Below are positions 33,501 to 44,138 of a DNA stretch of 64,000 nucleotides, piece after piece. The stretch is from Rhizopus sp. PT2906. Its lineage: Eukaryota > Mucoromycota > Mucoromycetes > Mucorales > Rhizopodaceae. The stretch's first letter is position 1; every line of letters begins with the position of its first letter. The DNA lies in the NCBI GenBank assembly GCA_025529335.1, contig JAMYHX010000001.1, forward strand, positions 1 to 64,000, written 5' to 3'. The translations under genes and the position numbers were made by a program. The notes beneath the pieces are model-generated. The model saw only the letters and a program-made list of their open reading frames with translations, was not told the origin of the DNA and did not search any database.

Positions 33501-36051
33501 ACTTTCTTTGGTACACGGTTTACCGATGAAGCGTACACAAGAAGCTATTCAACAGAGGTAAGCAAAAATGCATAAATGGCAGAAATACTTATTATTTTAT
33601 CAGATCATGGGGAGATGTGATTGCATCATTTATTAGATATAAATGGGAGTGCATCGAAAGCATCATTTTGTATGCTAATGCTGTAAGTTTACCTCGGAGA
33701 ATGATTGCATGTATTAAAGTCAGTATAGGCCCGAAAGAGCAATGTCACAAAGGAATGCTTTGACCCAGTCGAATTGTATGAGGTAGCCATCGATCAACTG
33801 GAAAGTGCTTCAGAAATGTGCGGTGAGGCGATTATCAGCAGCTTTGGACCACTCTTTGCCTTTCCATGGGAAAAGAACGTCGAGCTTGTTAGCCGTTGTG
33901 TTGATCTCGCAATTGAACTGATGAAAGAAAACATCAACCAATCCAAGACATTTCCTTTACTTATCAAAGCATTTATCAATGTCATATTTCAACCCGAGCT
34001 TTTAAGTGTGCCCGAGCAAAATGAAGAAAATGGTCCTATAAAAAAGGTAAATAGATCAAGGGGTGCAAGGAACAAACAGAGTGTTTTCTTATACTATATT
34101 CGTAGGCTCTTCATATGGTACTTGACACTGGTGACCTTAAGCCATTTATTGTTGCTCAGGCATCCAAGCACCTACATAGTTACTGGTCTACATTTACAGA
34201 AGATGCCTGTAGATCCATGCAGCAGTATGCACCTGAATTTTCTAAACTTGCTGTCTTTGGCCCATTGCGAGACCGTGAAGATCAAAAATTAGAAGCTGCC
34301 ATTTCTTTAAAGATTGCTACATCGGAAGAACTCGAAGAGGCTGAAGGGTAAGCACTTAGCAAGCAAGTGTTCTTTTGTAACTTAACTTTTTTTTTTCTAA
34401 AGGACGGCAGCAAGTGTATTCAATCAAAATGATTACCTCGTACGAGTTTACATGAATGATCTCTTATTAAGATTGGATACAAATAATGAAAGACACAGAG
34501 AGTTTGCAAATACACTTTTGGTTTCATTTCTCCATATCCTGGAAAATGATGCATTATATGAATACATGTACACAAATACAGTCGAGCATCGCTTGAAGGT
34601 AAAATGAACGCAAGCTGTTTATTATTATTAATAACACCTTTATTGTAGTTAAGGGTATGCTGTTCTACTATTCTCATCATCGACCTGGTATCTGAAGACA
34701 AGGTAGACACATGTTTGGAAACTATGTTTGAAATTATAAGAAAAGAGACCGTTACTTCTGTTCGATGCTATTTAGAATGGTCTATCGTTCGACTTCTTTG
34801 TAGGTTCCCTGACCGTCTACCTCTTTATTATCAAAAACTATCTGATACATCACATAAGCCCAACTATGTGATCTCACTGCTTACTCTTTCATTTACACTT
34901 GGCCAATGTTTACCTGAATCATGCATAGAAGGATACTTTGATGAGATCTTTGTTCGCCTGCTTCCATGGCTAATCACTAATCACTTCACGATACGTCTTT
35001 TTGCCTATTGCGGCTGGCAACACAACTGGAAGGCGTGTACCAAGCGTGGTCATGGTGCCATGCTCGAAAACAATCGATACCTTGACTCGATTGGCAACTT
35101 TATGGAAACATATGTTGACTGCATTAAGTTCTTTGATAAAATTCAAGCGCAATTTTATATGGCAAGATTTGATCCTATCCAGGATTTTAATGTCGAATTC
35201 ATCTTTCGTCAAATGATGACCGAGTTTCAAGTTATTGATAATGAAAAGATAGGATCGGTAAGGGATTTATTATTACAAAATAATAAGGTCTCATCTATAT
35301 TTTATAGAAAGCGTTCGTAAGAGTTAATCCTCAAAGAGTAGAGAGATGTCCTTTTGAGAATCCTGAACGAAGATCAGTTTATACAGCAGCAGATCCTTCA
35401 GAGCTTATTGGCACAGAGCAACCTGATGCTATGGCAACGATGGATACACCTTCCAACCAAAGTTCTGAAGATGTGTATCAGAAAAAGATTATGCCTTGGG
35501 AAATGATGCTGGAAACAGATATGGATCTCACAAAGAATCTCGTCAAGAAGAACAGACGTCGCAATGACTTGATTGTCGTTGCTAGTTTGATTGATCGATT
35601 GCCCAATCTTGCTGGTCTCTGTCGTACCTGTGAAATTTTTAATGCTTCATTACTCGTTGTGCCGACCCTAAAGATCAAGGAAGACATTGGTTTCACTAGT
35701 GTGAGCGTTGCTTCTGAGAGGTGGATGCCCATGACTGAAGTTCCAGAAAGTGAAGTAGCTAAATTCCTAAAGGAGAAGAGAGAAGAAGGCTATACAATTT
35801 GTGGTTTAGAGCAAACAACAACAAGTGCAACCTTGGGAGAATATATATTTCCAGAAAAGTGTGTTTTGCTATTGGGTAAAGAGAAACAAGGTGTTCCTGC
35901 TGATCTTTTACAAATGCTTGATGTTACTATCGAAATTCCTCAGTATGGTATTACTCGCTCTTTAAATGTCCATGTAAGCGGTGCTATCTGTATTTATGAA
36001 TACACAAAACAAATGCAATGGAGACAACAAGCAGCCATCAATCAATCATAG
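30522..36051 (+). CDS. TRM3: tRNA (guanosine18-2'-O)-methyltransferase TRM3/TARBP1
   Basis: Sixteen exons encode 1582 residues: 30522-31271, 31330-31509, 31566-32290, 32343-32438, 32490-32589, 32645-32714, 32771-32918, 32968-33149, 33201-33341, 33389-33557, 33604-33682, 33729-34046, 34106-34347, 34403-34598, 34649-35257, 35308-36051. Human TARBP1 is 1621 and yeast Trm3 1436. The first 1400 residues are a helical repeat scaffold without enzymatic motifs. The C-terminal 200 form a SpoU (SPOUT) methyltransferase with motif 1 NLAGLCRTCEIF, motif 2 LLLGKEKQGVP and motif 3 IPQYGITRSLNVHVSGAICI, the knot that binds SAM. It adds the 2'-O-methyl to G18 in the tRNA D-loop. Intron 1 (31272-31329) has a GC donor. 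Introns otherwise are GT-AG, 46-62 bp. It converges with TMEM223, 47 bp between stops. Confidence 0.93.
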
Positions 36052-36098
36052 GATGTTTAGCATACTTTTATACATAAAGCTTTTATTGTTTGTTTCTT

Positions 36099-37027
36099 CT
36101 ATTGGTGACTGTTGTACCATAATCCATCAAATAGCTTGCTATCCATAAAGGCTCCCTTTCTATCTAACATATATGCCATTTTTTCTCCTTTGGCATTCAA
36201 AAATATATGCGATGAACTGGATTTGGTTCCTATAGCATCTGTACCATTTTTACCAACACCAGTGAATACTTTTTGCTTACAGTAGAGTTGATCGATAGGA
36301 TATTCTTTCACCTGATGCGATTTAGCAAAGCGGGCATGAGTCATGAGTCTAACTGTTGTTCCTCCTTTCAACAAGATGAGTTTATCAATATATCTAACAC
36401 CATTATTAGGTCATTAAAGCAGATATACTTTTCTTTAGTTACCTCCATGGATAAAGACACATAACAGTTGCAATAGCAACACCTATACCAACCAATCCAC
36501 CTGCAATAGCTATGCGTTTTCCTTGTGGTGCCAACACGACTGGGGCATCTTCTGTATCACTATGTTTATCTTTCAAGTCAGATCAGTCATTCGTCTATAA
36601 TTTGAGCTAGACTACTTACCCATCCTTGACTGCATAGGCGACATAAGCTAAGCTTGCTAGGTTTCCCCTAAGGTTGAATGTTACTATGGATATTATAATA
36701 ACAATAACAAAAAAAATGCATACCAAAACATAAGCTGAACACCTGCTGAGATGTACATCCAATTGAATGTTCTTTTGACGCCTGGAGGTGCCTGGTAGAA
36801 AACAACATCCTTCTTTTGTAATGCTTGTTTCAAATGTTTACTCAAGAATTGAATGGATTGCTTGTCAAATACTGTTTTGGTACTGTATGCTTGGCTACGA
36901 AACAACACTATTCCTTTTTGTCAGCTCTCGAAGAATAAAGTATATTCGCTTTCTTACGTTTGACGGATTGGCGGCATACATGCTTATTATGCAATAAACC
37001 GCCTTTTGTTAACACTGAAAATAACAT
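36099..37027 (-). CDS. TMEM223: TMEM223-like mitochondrial membrane protein
   Basis: Five exons (37027-36958, 36907-36724, 36667-36620, 36559-36443, 36393-36099) give 237 residues. The basic N-terminus (MLFSVLTKGGLLHNKHVCRQ) fits a mitochondrial presequence. Two predicted membrane spans follow: one assembled across intron 2 (MYISAGVQLMFWGNLASLAY) and one with RIAIAGGLVGIGVAIATVMC. Then comes a soluble part with GGTTVRLMTHARF, and HIFLNAKGEKMAYMLDRKGA. DVVFYQAPPG near residue 60 and the overall plan match TMEM223, a factor linked to cytochrome c oxidase assembly in animals. Fungal function is inferred only by family. Intron 3 needs the acceptor at 36560; a nearer AG would create a stop. Confidence 0.75.
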
Positions 37028-37119
37028 GAAAGGTGAACCTACAAAATGTCAAGGTTTGAGCCTCATAAAAAGTGACTGAACTTTTTTTGGGAACACTACG
37101 CACACCCATGAGCTCTCAC

Positions 37120-37760
37120 AATGAACATCGGATATCCAAAAATGATCAACTAAAAGTTTTACCATACTATACCAATGTTGAAACAACTACAGGCAGAAAC
37201 TATCTGCTGCCAAAGCCTGAAATAGTACAACATCAGCAACAAAATTCCACTCTCCGTGAACGTCTATCTTAGGTTTCTCCTGCCACTAAACCGCCTGACG
37301 ACAATCCCTCCGCTAATGTTGCTATACTTCCTTTATTTTAGCGGCAAAATAAGAATGCATATAAGTTGCAGCAACTTAAAACCTTGGCCAAATGAAGCAG
37401 GACATGTGACAAGAAGGCGTTGCATTCTTTGGAAAATGATACATCTATATCCAAAAAAGTGTAAGTACAACCAATCTGAGTGAGAAGTATTATGACATTG
37501 ATGCAGAATATGCACTTGATAGGTCTGCGAAAGGGAGCACCACAGAGCCAGAGATGCATGACTCCAGTGGCATCACATCAACAACGAACGTGTAGTACAC
37601 AATGCCAACTATCCAATGCTTGGCTGCTTAAAACTGATACCGCCTTGGTGATATGAGTGTCAGCCTATTGTTCTATACTTTCCAAATAGTGGCTACCAAC
37701 AATCAGAGCTGAAAGTGCTCTTCCTCATGTTCAGTATATCCTGTAAGTAGTAACATGTTT
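37120..37760 (+). pseudogene. decayed gene with TAG/TGA interruptions, family unknown
   Basis: A plus-strand frame starts around 37109 (MSSHNEHRISKNDQLKVLPY, LLPKPEIVQHQQQNSTLRER) and meets TAG at 37270. The same frame stays coding-like beyond it: VSPATKPPDDNPSANVAILP, then TAG, NKNAYKLQQLKTLAK, then TGA, and SRTCDKKALHSLENDTSISK. A donor-like gtaagt follows, and after it YYDIDAEYALDRSAKGSTTE reaches another stop. Hydrophilic composition and frame persistence suggest a broken gene, not chance. A later block near 37590-37740 reads PIVLYFPNSGYQQSELKV. I do not recognise the family; a transposon-derived protein is possible. Confidence 0.4.
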
Positions 37761-40534
37761 ATGCAAATGAAGTAAACATGGAAATGAATTTCTCATATAT
37801 ACGCACTATTTTCAAGAGCATTATCCAGCATTCTGCTTGTAAAACGCCAAATTTCATAGGTCTGACGGTATGAATTAGATACCAGCCACTTGAATGGCAT
37901 CATCCTTCATTACGAAAAAGTGAAAGTGAAATACAAGGAGAGTAAGAGTGATACAAGCAAAAAACTAGCAGAAAGCTATTCTTGATTTAAAATAATTTGG
38001 TTTTTTGCAAGCAGAGTCTTGTTACAAGTTCATGTTGTAAATATTCATGACTATGGCTTTTATGGCATGAGCTACCATGGCAGTAGATCATCAAAGACAA
38101 CGGAGCCATGACTTTACGTCTATAAAAGAGAAAATGTTATGAGAAAGTAATAAATATCATCATTTTATCCAAGACAAAGAAAGAGAGATAATATTTTTTT
38201 TTTTTTTACTATCATAAGCTTCAGTGATCATATTCCCATCTTACTTAATTTTTCACTAAGCTCAAAAAAAAAATGCAAAATTGTTCATGCTTTTGTCGCT
38301 TACATATAATTAGAAAGTATAAGTTTCATTTTGCTCGTTTAATGAAGGTTTTAATAGAGAAGTGCAATTTTATAGCTTAAGATTGAGCCTATATACCAAA
38401 GCATTTTTGTATTTAGAAAAAGAAAGGAACTGAAAGCCTATTAGGTCAAAAGAATAGACAAATTTACTGGTGGAAGACCGATAACGAATTATTTGGAATA
38501 TTTAGTCAATCCATTTATTACTGCAATATTGTTTATATTGAAAGCAAAAGCTTCAAGTGATTTTTCTATTCCAAAGTATAAAATGTTCATTAATAAAACT
38601 ATATTAAAAAGTATTGACTACAGTTGAATTACAGCATCCTACTCTATACTTTTGGTATTACGCTTTAGAAATTTTGAAAGATCGAATAATTGAGAGCATT
38701 TCCAACTTCTTGAAGGCGAGATGAGCGGGGCGCGGCTAAGATTTGAGAGCAGACTTTTGTTACTGAATTTTAATATTGAACAGATTAATAACAGTATTTG
38801 AACAAAAAAATTGTACGCATGTTTTGTACTTGCACTGATTTGAGCAAATCTTAAAGTTTTTAATATAAAAATGAATAAATGAATAAAAGAACATTATAAG
38901 GGAAGTGGTTCACAAAAGGTACATGAAGAAGCTCGGTTCGGATTTTACATTTCCAAAAATGGACTCGGATGAGTTCCGTATGGGAAGATCATTAAGGGTC
39001 CGAATTATCAAGGGTCTGGAAAGATACACTTGAGGTATTTTTGGCTATATTTAGAAAAGGCAGGTACTCAAATCATAAATAGTACTAAATAACCTATAAA
39101 TCGCGTATTCTTTTTTGTTTATAGAGAAATCAACAAATCGCGAAATATGAATAATGATACAAAATGAGGTAAAAGTACATTTTTTTTTGCATTTACCCTA
39201 AGTAAATAACGATAGTTTCGTTTATCCAAAAAAGGAAATAGTGCTGGGTTTTTATTAATCCTGCTACCGCCGTTTGGTGATCGTTCCGCTACGCTTTTAT
39301 GGGTTAGAATGCACTCATGAAACACTTCAGGTGGTTTCCACATTTAAGGCTTTTATAGATAGTCGCACAAAAAAGCCAACTTTTTATTGCTTTACTTTGA
39401 TTTTTGTTAGATTAGTGTTTGAGATAATGAAAAATACGTAGGGTAAAAATAGAAAAAGACAGAAGTACTGTTAGAACTGTGTATATCCTTTTATAGAAAG
39501 AATATAACAAGAATATGATATGCTTTATTGATATGAAAAATCTTCTATTTATACTTTTTCTTCAACGGGTAAACCGGGTTATCCTGGAACAATTAATAAT
39601 CCTTATTCATAGGTAGTATTAACGATCAGTTCGCCTAAAGTATCTTCTTGTTTGTTCCTGATCTTATTGGATCATTAAATGTACCTGCCTTACTGGATCA
39701 GATATAAAAATGTTCCAGACCGAAATAACAATAGCAATTAGGGTCCAACGCTAACTGCATTTGGCTCTGAGCAATGTCATTGGATCTAGATCAAATCACA
39801 CCATAGCCTAGCAAAAGTTGTCAAGCAAATATTATTTATCCAGTGCACAGTAACAGGTAATATGCTCCTATTGTTTATATCAGTTATTATGTACCAAAGA
39901 AGTGCACAATTGTATACAATAAAATCTAACCAAAGTTATGCAGCTCTGAATTGGGATTAATGAATTGAATCTCAGGTTATGCTTAACACGAATACAATTA
40001 TTCTATGCTTATTGCTATAATCCTTAAATATACGCAACAATTAGTTTAAGCGACTCAAGCCAGAATCTGGATTCACGTGATCAAACAAGAAAAAGAACGC
40101 ATGATAATGACTATTATGGCATGATATGAGGAGATCGGTCAGATAATCTATGATAATAATCGCTTGCTCCTATGCCCATGAATGACTTCAGATGAGCAAC
40201 AAAAAAATGATTGTAGGTTCGACAAAAACAAAAAAAAAAGAAGGATCATTTCTATTATTGTGTATGCTTGAATAATGACCATCAACAACTTGATTTGCTC
40301 TTCATTGAGTGTCTAAAATTTGGTGAAATAATAAAAGATCATCATGTAAAATAAGCAATGATTCGATCATTTAGGCAACCACTTCAAAATATATTTTGCA
40401 AAGAATGAAATTCAATAAAAATGATCACAACAATGAAATATGAAACTATTCAAGTCAAAATAACAGCAAAAATCAATAAAAGGAACATTAGCAAATGAGT
40501 TTTTTAAAAAATAAATATATATGTACAATTTTAT
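37761..40534. other. gene-poor AT-rich DNA, 2.8 kb
   Basis: Long AT-rich stretch with only short unsupported frames (for example minus strand 39119-39343). I looked for terminal repeats, reverse-transcriptase motifs and tRNA boxes and found none convincing. It may be old repeat-derived DNA. Confidence 0.45.
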
Positions 40535-41780
40535 TTACAAAGGCCCACGAGGACCACGACGACAGAACGACTCCTTGTGAATTGCCCTGCCAATGATTTC
40601 CCCATTGGGCAAGGGCACGAAGTAGCCAACTGAGTCCCCGGGATACAGCTGGCCATCTTCGGCAATTATAAATGTTGCCGAAGGGAAACTTGGCATTGGG
40701 CGAGGAGAAGAGACAAAAGAAGGACGAACAGGAGTAAAAGCAGACCTGCGAAATACAGGCAAAGGAGCAGGAGGAGAAGCAGACGTACCGAAAAAAGCAA
40801 CAGAAGAGGACGAAGAGCAAGAGGAAACAGAAGAAGAAGAAGCAACAGAAGGCGAAGGCGAAGGTGAAGCAGGCGCACCTGCAACACGGGAAGAACCACC
40901 AAAAGCATCTCTTTGGTAAGGGTGGCTTCTCTTTGAAGCCCTCGAAGGGAGAGTACGAGAAACTCTACCACGAGCGCGAGAAGCACGGGCAGGAACAGAA
41001 GCACGAGATGCAGCAGCATCAACAGAAACAGAACGATCGCCTGAGGTAACCATAGAGCCAGAAGAGCAGATGGGGGGTATGGATGCGGCACCTGAGGCAG
41101 TGGCGGTGAGAGCAGCTCGTGAAGAGGCACGAGAAGAACGACGAATTGGGGCAGAGGTGGCTAAAGAGAGACATGCACGAGCACGACCTCGAGAAGAGCG
41201 GGAAACAGAAGCAACGGAAGCAGATGGTGTTGAAACACCCAAAGAAGCTACGGAATCCACCTTCAAATCCCCAAAGGAGGGATGGCTTGGAGCCAGGCAG
41301 ACAGAAGGGAAAGAGTCCCCAAACAAAGGAACAAGCTCGTGCCTCAAGGGCCAGGCATTCTTCACGCAAAGTTCACGAGCACTCTCCATAGGCAACCTAA
41401 ATAAAAAAATGATGTTAGTAAATATAAAAAATTTCTATTTTTTTTTGATAATAATACCAAGTGCCTTGGATTGCCAAGCGGCCACCTCTGATCTTCTTCA
41501 TAGGAAGGCCGGGATTTGCATCCACGACCTTCAGCACATCAGCCTTGCTCTTTCCAAGGGCCTTCCAAACGCCCGTGATGAGAACCCAATCGTTCTCTCG
41601 GTCCCAAAGGATGGGTTTTCCGCCCACCATCACCTCGAAGGCTAAAATAAAGGAAAAATTAATAAAAAGACCAAAAGCAGTTAACCCAAAATATATACCT
41701 GGAATAACCCCGCGCACATCTTGGGAGGTGGCGTAATTATTGGACTTTACGTCAGAGCAAGAGGAGAAAGAAGTGTTCAT
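40535..41780 (-). CDS. APSES/KilA-N DNA-binding domain protein
   Basis: Three exons (41780-41699, 41641-41458, 41396-40535) give 375 residues. The APSES/KilA-N domain covers about residues 28-120: FEVMVGGKPILWDRENDWVL, ITGVWKALGKSKADVLKVVD, then PMKKIRGGRLAIQGTWLPME (the last spanning intron 2) and HELVPLFGDSF. GG-x(3)-QGTW followed by an LCVKNAWPLRHELVPLF-like helix is diagnostic. The remaining 255 residues are a low-complexity Ser/Ala/Pro/Arg tail. Yeast relatives (Swi4, Mbp1, Sok2, Phd1) are transcription factors; Mucorales carry many such genes. The coding exons are clearly GC-rich with codons ending in G or C, unlike the AT-rich flanks and most neighbours. Its product lacks ankyrin repeats. 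Confidence 0.82.
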
Positions 41781-43909
41781 CGTGTTTATAAAATAAATTT
41801 AAAAAAATAAATAAAGTTGATGGATGAGGAAAAGGGAAGAAAAAAACTTGCAAAGTAGCTTTTTATATTTTTCTTTGGTTATCAAACTTGGAGAAAGCGC
41901 CTGATCCAAAAAAGTGTAAATAAAAATATTTTCTTAGTACAAGGTTGATAAAAAGTTCCCATGGGAACTCTAATTCGTCAAAAAGCTAAGATAAGAAAGT
42001 GATTGAATAAACAGAAATAACTGCATGATTAGATACTGAAGCCCCTTTCTTCTCCTTGTACCACTTTCTTTCCGCTTCCCGTTATGGAATAATGCTAAGG
42101 TGACCCTGAGCTATTTTCAGTTCCAGCTACGTTTTACTTTGGAGGAATTACTGAATCAAGTAAATTAATGGTCTGAGGTTAAATAATTACGTCGTCTTGA
42201 CGCTTTATGTCGATCTCTTTACCAAATGCGAAACATCAAAAAAGTAACTATGAAAGCTACTTGAGGTTTGTTCTATTGTTTTCATAAAGAATATATTTTA
42301 CAAGAGATCTACAGTCAGCCATCAATTTCTTGGTATCTTTGAACATGTTCCTTGTGTTTTTATTTCCAAGTCCACTTGATGTCTCTATGAAGGTATTTCA
42401 TAATTGATAGAATTTTCTTGGCCATCATCAAATTTTTACTTTGCTTCTCTTCTGTTATCCCAAAGACTATGTGAATGATCAAAATTTCACGTCCAAAAAA
42501 TTTCAAAAGACATAATTTTTTTTCAAAGGCCACAGAGCAACAAAATGTCTCCATTGCCTTTCTGAAATTCTTGATTATTCCACAGTGGCCTTAACAGATC
42601 AGCTAGATAATCTCCGTGCATTCATCAAGTAAACTAAATACACCAACAAAAGAAGACAAAGGTTGATGTTTGTTTTAGTCGCTCATGGATCTTCTGTACT
42701 CTTTGAGCTCTTTTTGATCATCGACATCTTCCATTACCAACTTATGAGTAGTATTCATTACTGACTTCTTGGTTTATTCAAATTCATCTTATGGACCGTT
42801 TAAAAATTCTTCGTGGATGAATGTATGGATGACAAAAAATTTTTTTCACCCATTCCTATAACCAAATTCAAAAGGAGCTTCTTGAAATAAATGCAGAGAG
42901 AAAATAAACGAATGTGGTTACAGCTAGCTTGAATAGTGGTCAGCTGTTAATTCTGATTCTTAGAATAATCTCTTTTTGAGTCTTTGGTTCAGAAGTTTTT
43001 TTCATATAGATTTCATTTTCTTTGCTGTACCAGTTGAGCGCTTTCATAAACTTTGATCTGACTCCAGGGAGTTTCCAATACGCGTAAAACTTGCCAAAAT
43101 ATAGTTCTACATTTACCCAGATGCCAAGCGGAAGTCTCATCAAGTGTAGTTGTGGCGTTCAGCCATCTGTTGTTTACTTACTGTGTATGTTTTGAACAAA
43201 AAAGAAAAGAAAGAGCAGCAATTAGATTCGAACCCATTTATTAATATGAAACATGGCATTGACAACATTAATAATTCACAGACCGACATGAGGCAAATTT
43301 GATACACAGATAAGAGTAGATTGACTGTAATGAAGGATACATACGGCAATAGACGACGTATATAAGAATTCTAAAAAATCATTAGACAAATATATTCGCT
43401 TGAGAGTGATTCTTGAAGAAGAATAGAGTTCACTTGGATTTCAATGCGCCCCAAGCCTTTTTCTTGCTGATTGTGGGATAATAAGGATCCTTGAAGATTG
43501 ACGCGCTTGATGAGATAACCTCTATAATAACTCAAGCTCTATCGTATGTTGGATGATAGTTACATTAAACTTTACTATAAAACTCTTGATCCAATCGTAT
43601 TTAATAAATTCACTCTTCTTTATAAGCAATCTACTTTTCTAATCATTGAGTTCTATAATCTTAAGCTATGTAATTAATAGTTACTATGTCCTTTTAATCA
43701 TGTACCTTAAGTTACTCACATGATTCCCTCTTACATATATAGCATAGCAACATATTACTCGTCCCTTTTTTCATAAAAAAAGGAAAAAAATCCTGCTTTG
43801 CCCATGTGCTAACAAAAGTACTTTTGATTGGTTAAAATAATCTAGTCTAAGAGATCTTCTAAGTTTTGTCTAAAATGAGTAAATAATCCCTTCAACGTAA
43901 CACATGTTA
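41781..43909. other. AT-rich region without supported genes
   Basis: About 2.1 kb with short minus-strand frames (42360-42554, 42940-43143, 43140-43349) that lack recognisable motifs and splice structure. A GGTTCGAATC string near 43226 resembles a tRNA B box, but flanking bases do not form a T stem. Confidence 0.4.
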
Positions 43910-44138
43910 ATGTTGGCGAAACGAAGACAAAGGATGTGGTGGCCACCCGCCCATAGTATAGCAGATGGTTTGCTATGTAATCCCACCCTGGCCACCAAGG
44001 TTTTCAAAAATACAACAGCAACTTTGAAAGATATAAGGAACAATAGAACCTTAAAAATTTTATTTTATATTAAATCTGAGAATAAAAGCGCGGCTAGAAA
44101 GCCTTTAACCACATCCTCTGTCTTCGTTTCGCCAACAT
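43910..44138. mobile_element. TA-flanked MITE, Tc1/mariner-like
   Basis: The ends form an inverted repeat of 31 bp, extending to 33 bp with the flanking TA on each side, with a single mismatch. The left arm reads atgttggcgaaacgaagaca and on to 43940; the right arm is at 44108-44138. Both ends are bordered by the dinucleotide TA, the target-site duplication of the Tc1/mariner superfamily. At 229 bp and without a transposase frame it is a non-autonomous miniature element. A GGTGGCCACC palindrome lies just inside the left arm. A chance frame (43904-44149) runs through it but is not a gene. Confidence 0.82.

Noticed and set aside
36560..36571. Nearer acceptor for TMEM223 intron 3
   Set aside because: It puts TAA in frame; the acceptor ending at 36560 preserves the membrane protein.
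40666..41391. Overlapping frames on both strands at the APSES gene
   Set aside because: GC-rich low-complexity sequence keeps other frames open. Only the spliced minus-strand frame carries the APSES motif.
43215..43240. tRNA B-box-like GGTTCGAATC on the minus strand
   Set aside because: Flanking bases do not pair as a T stem and no A box or acceptor stem is present.
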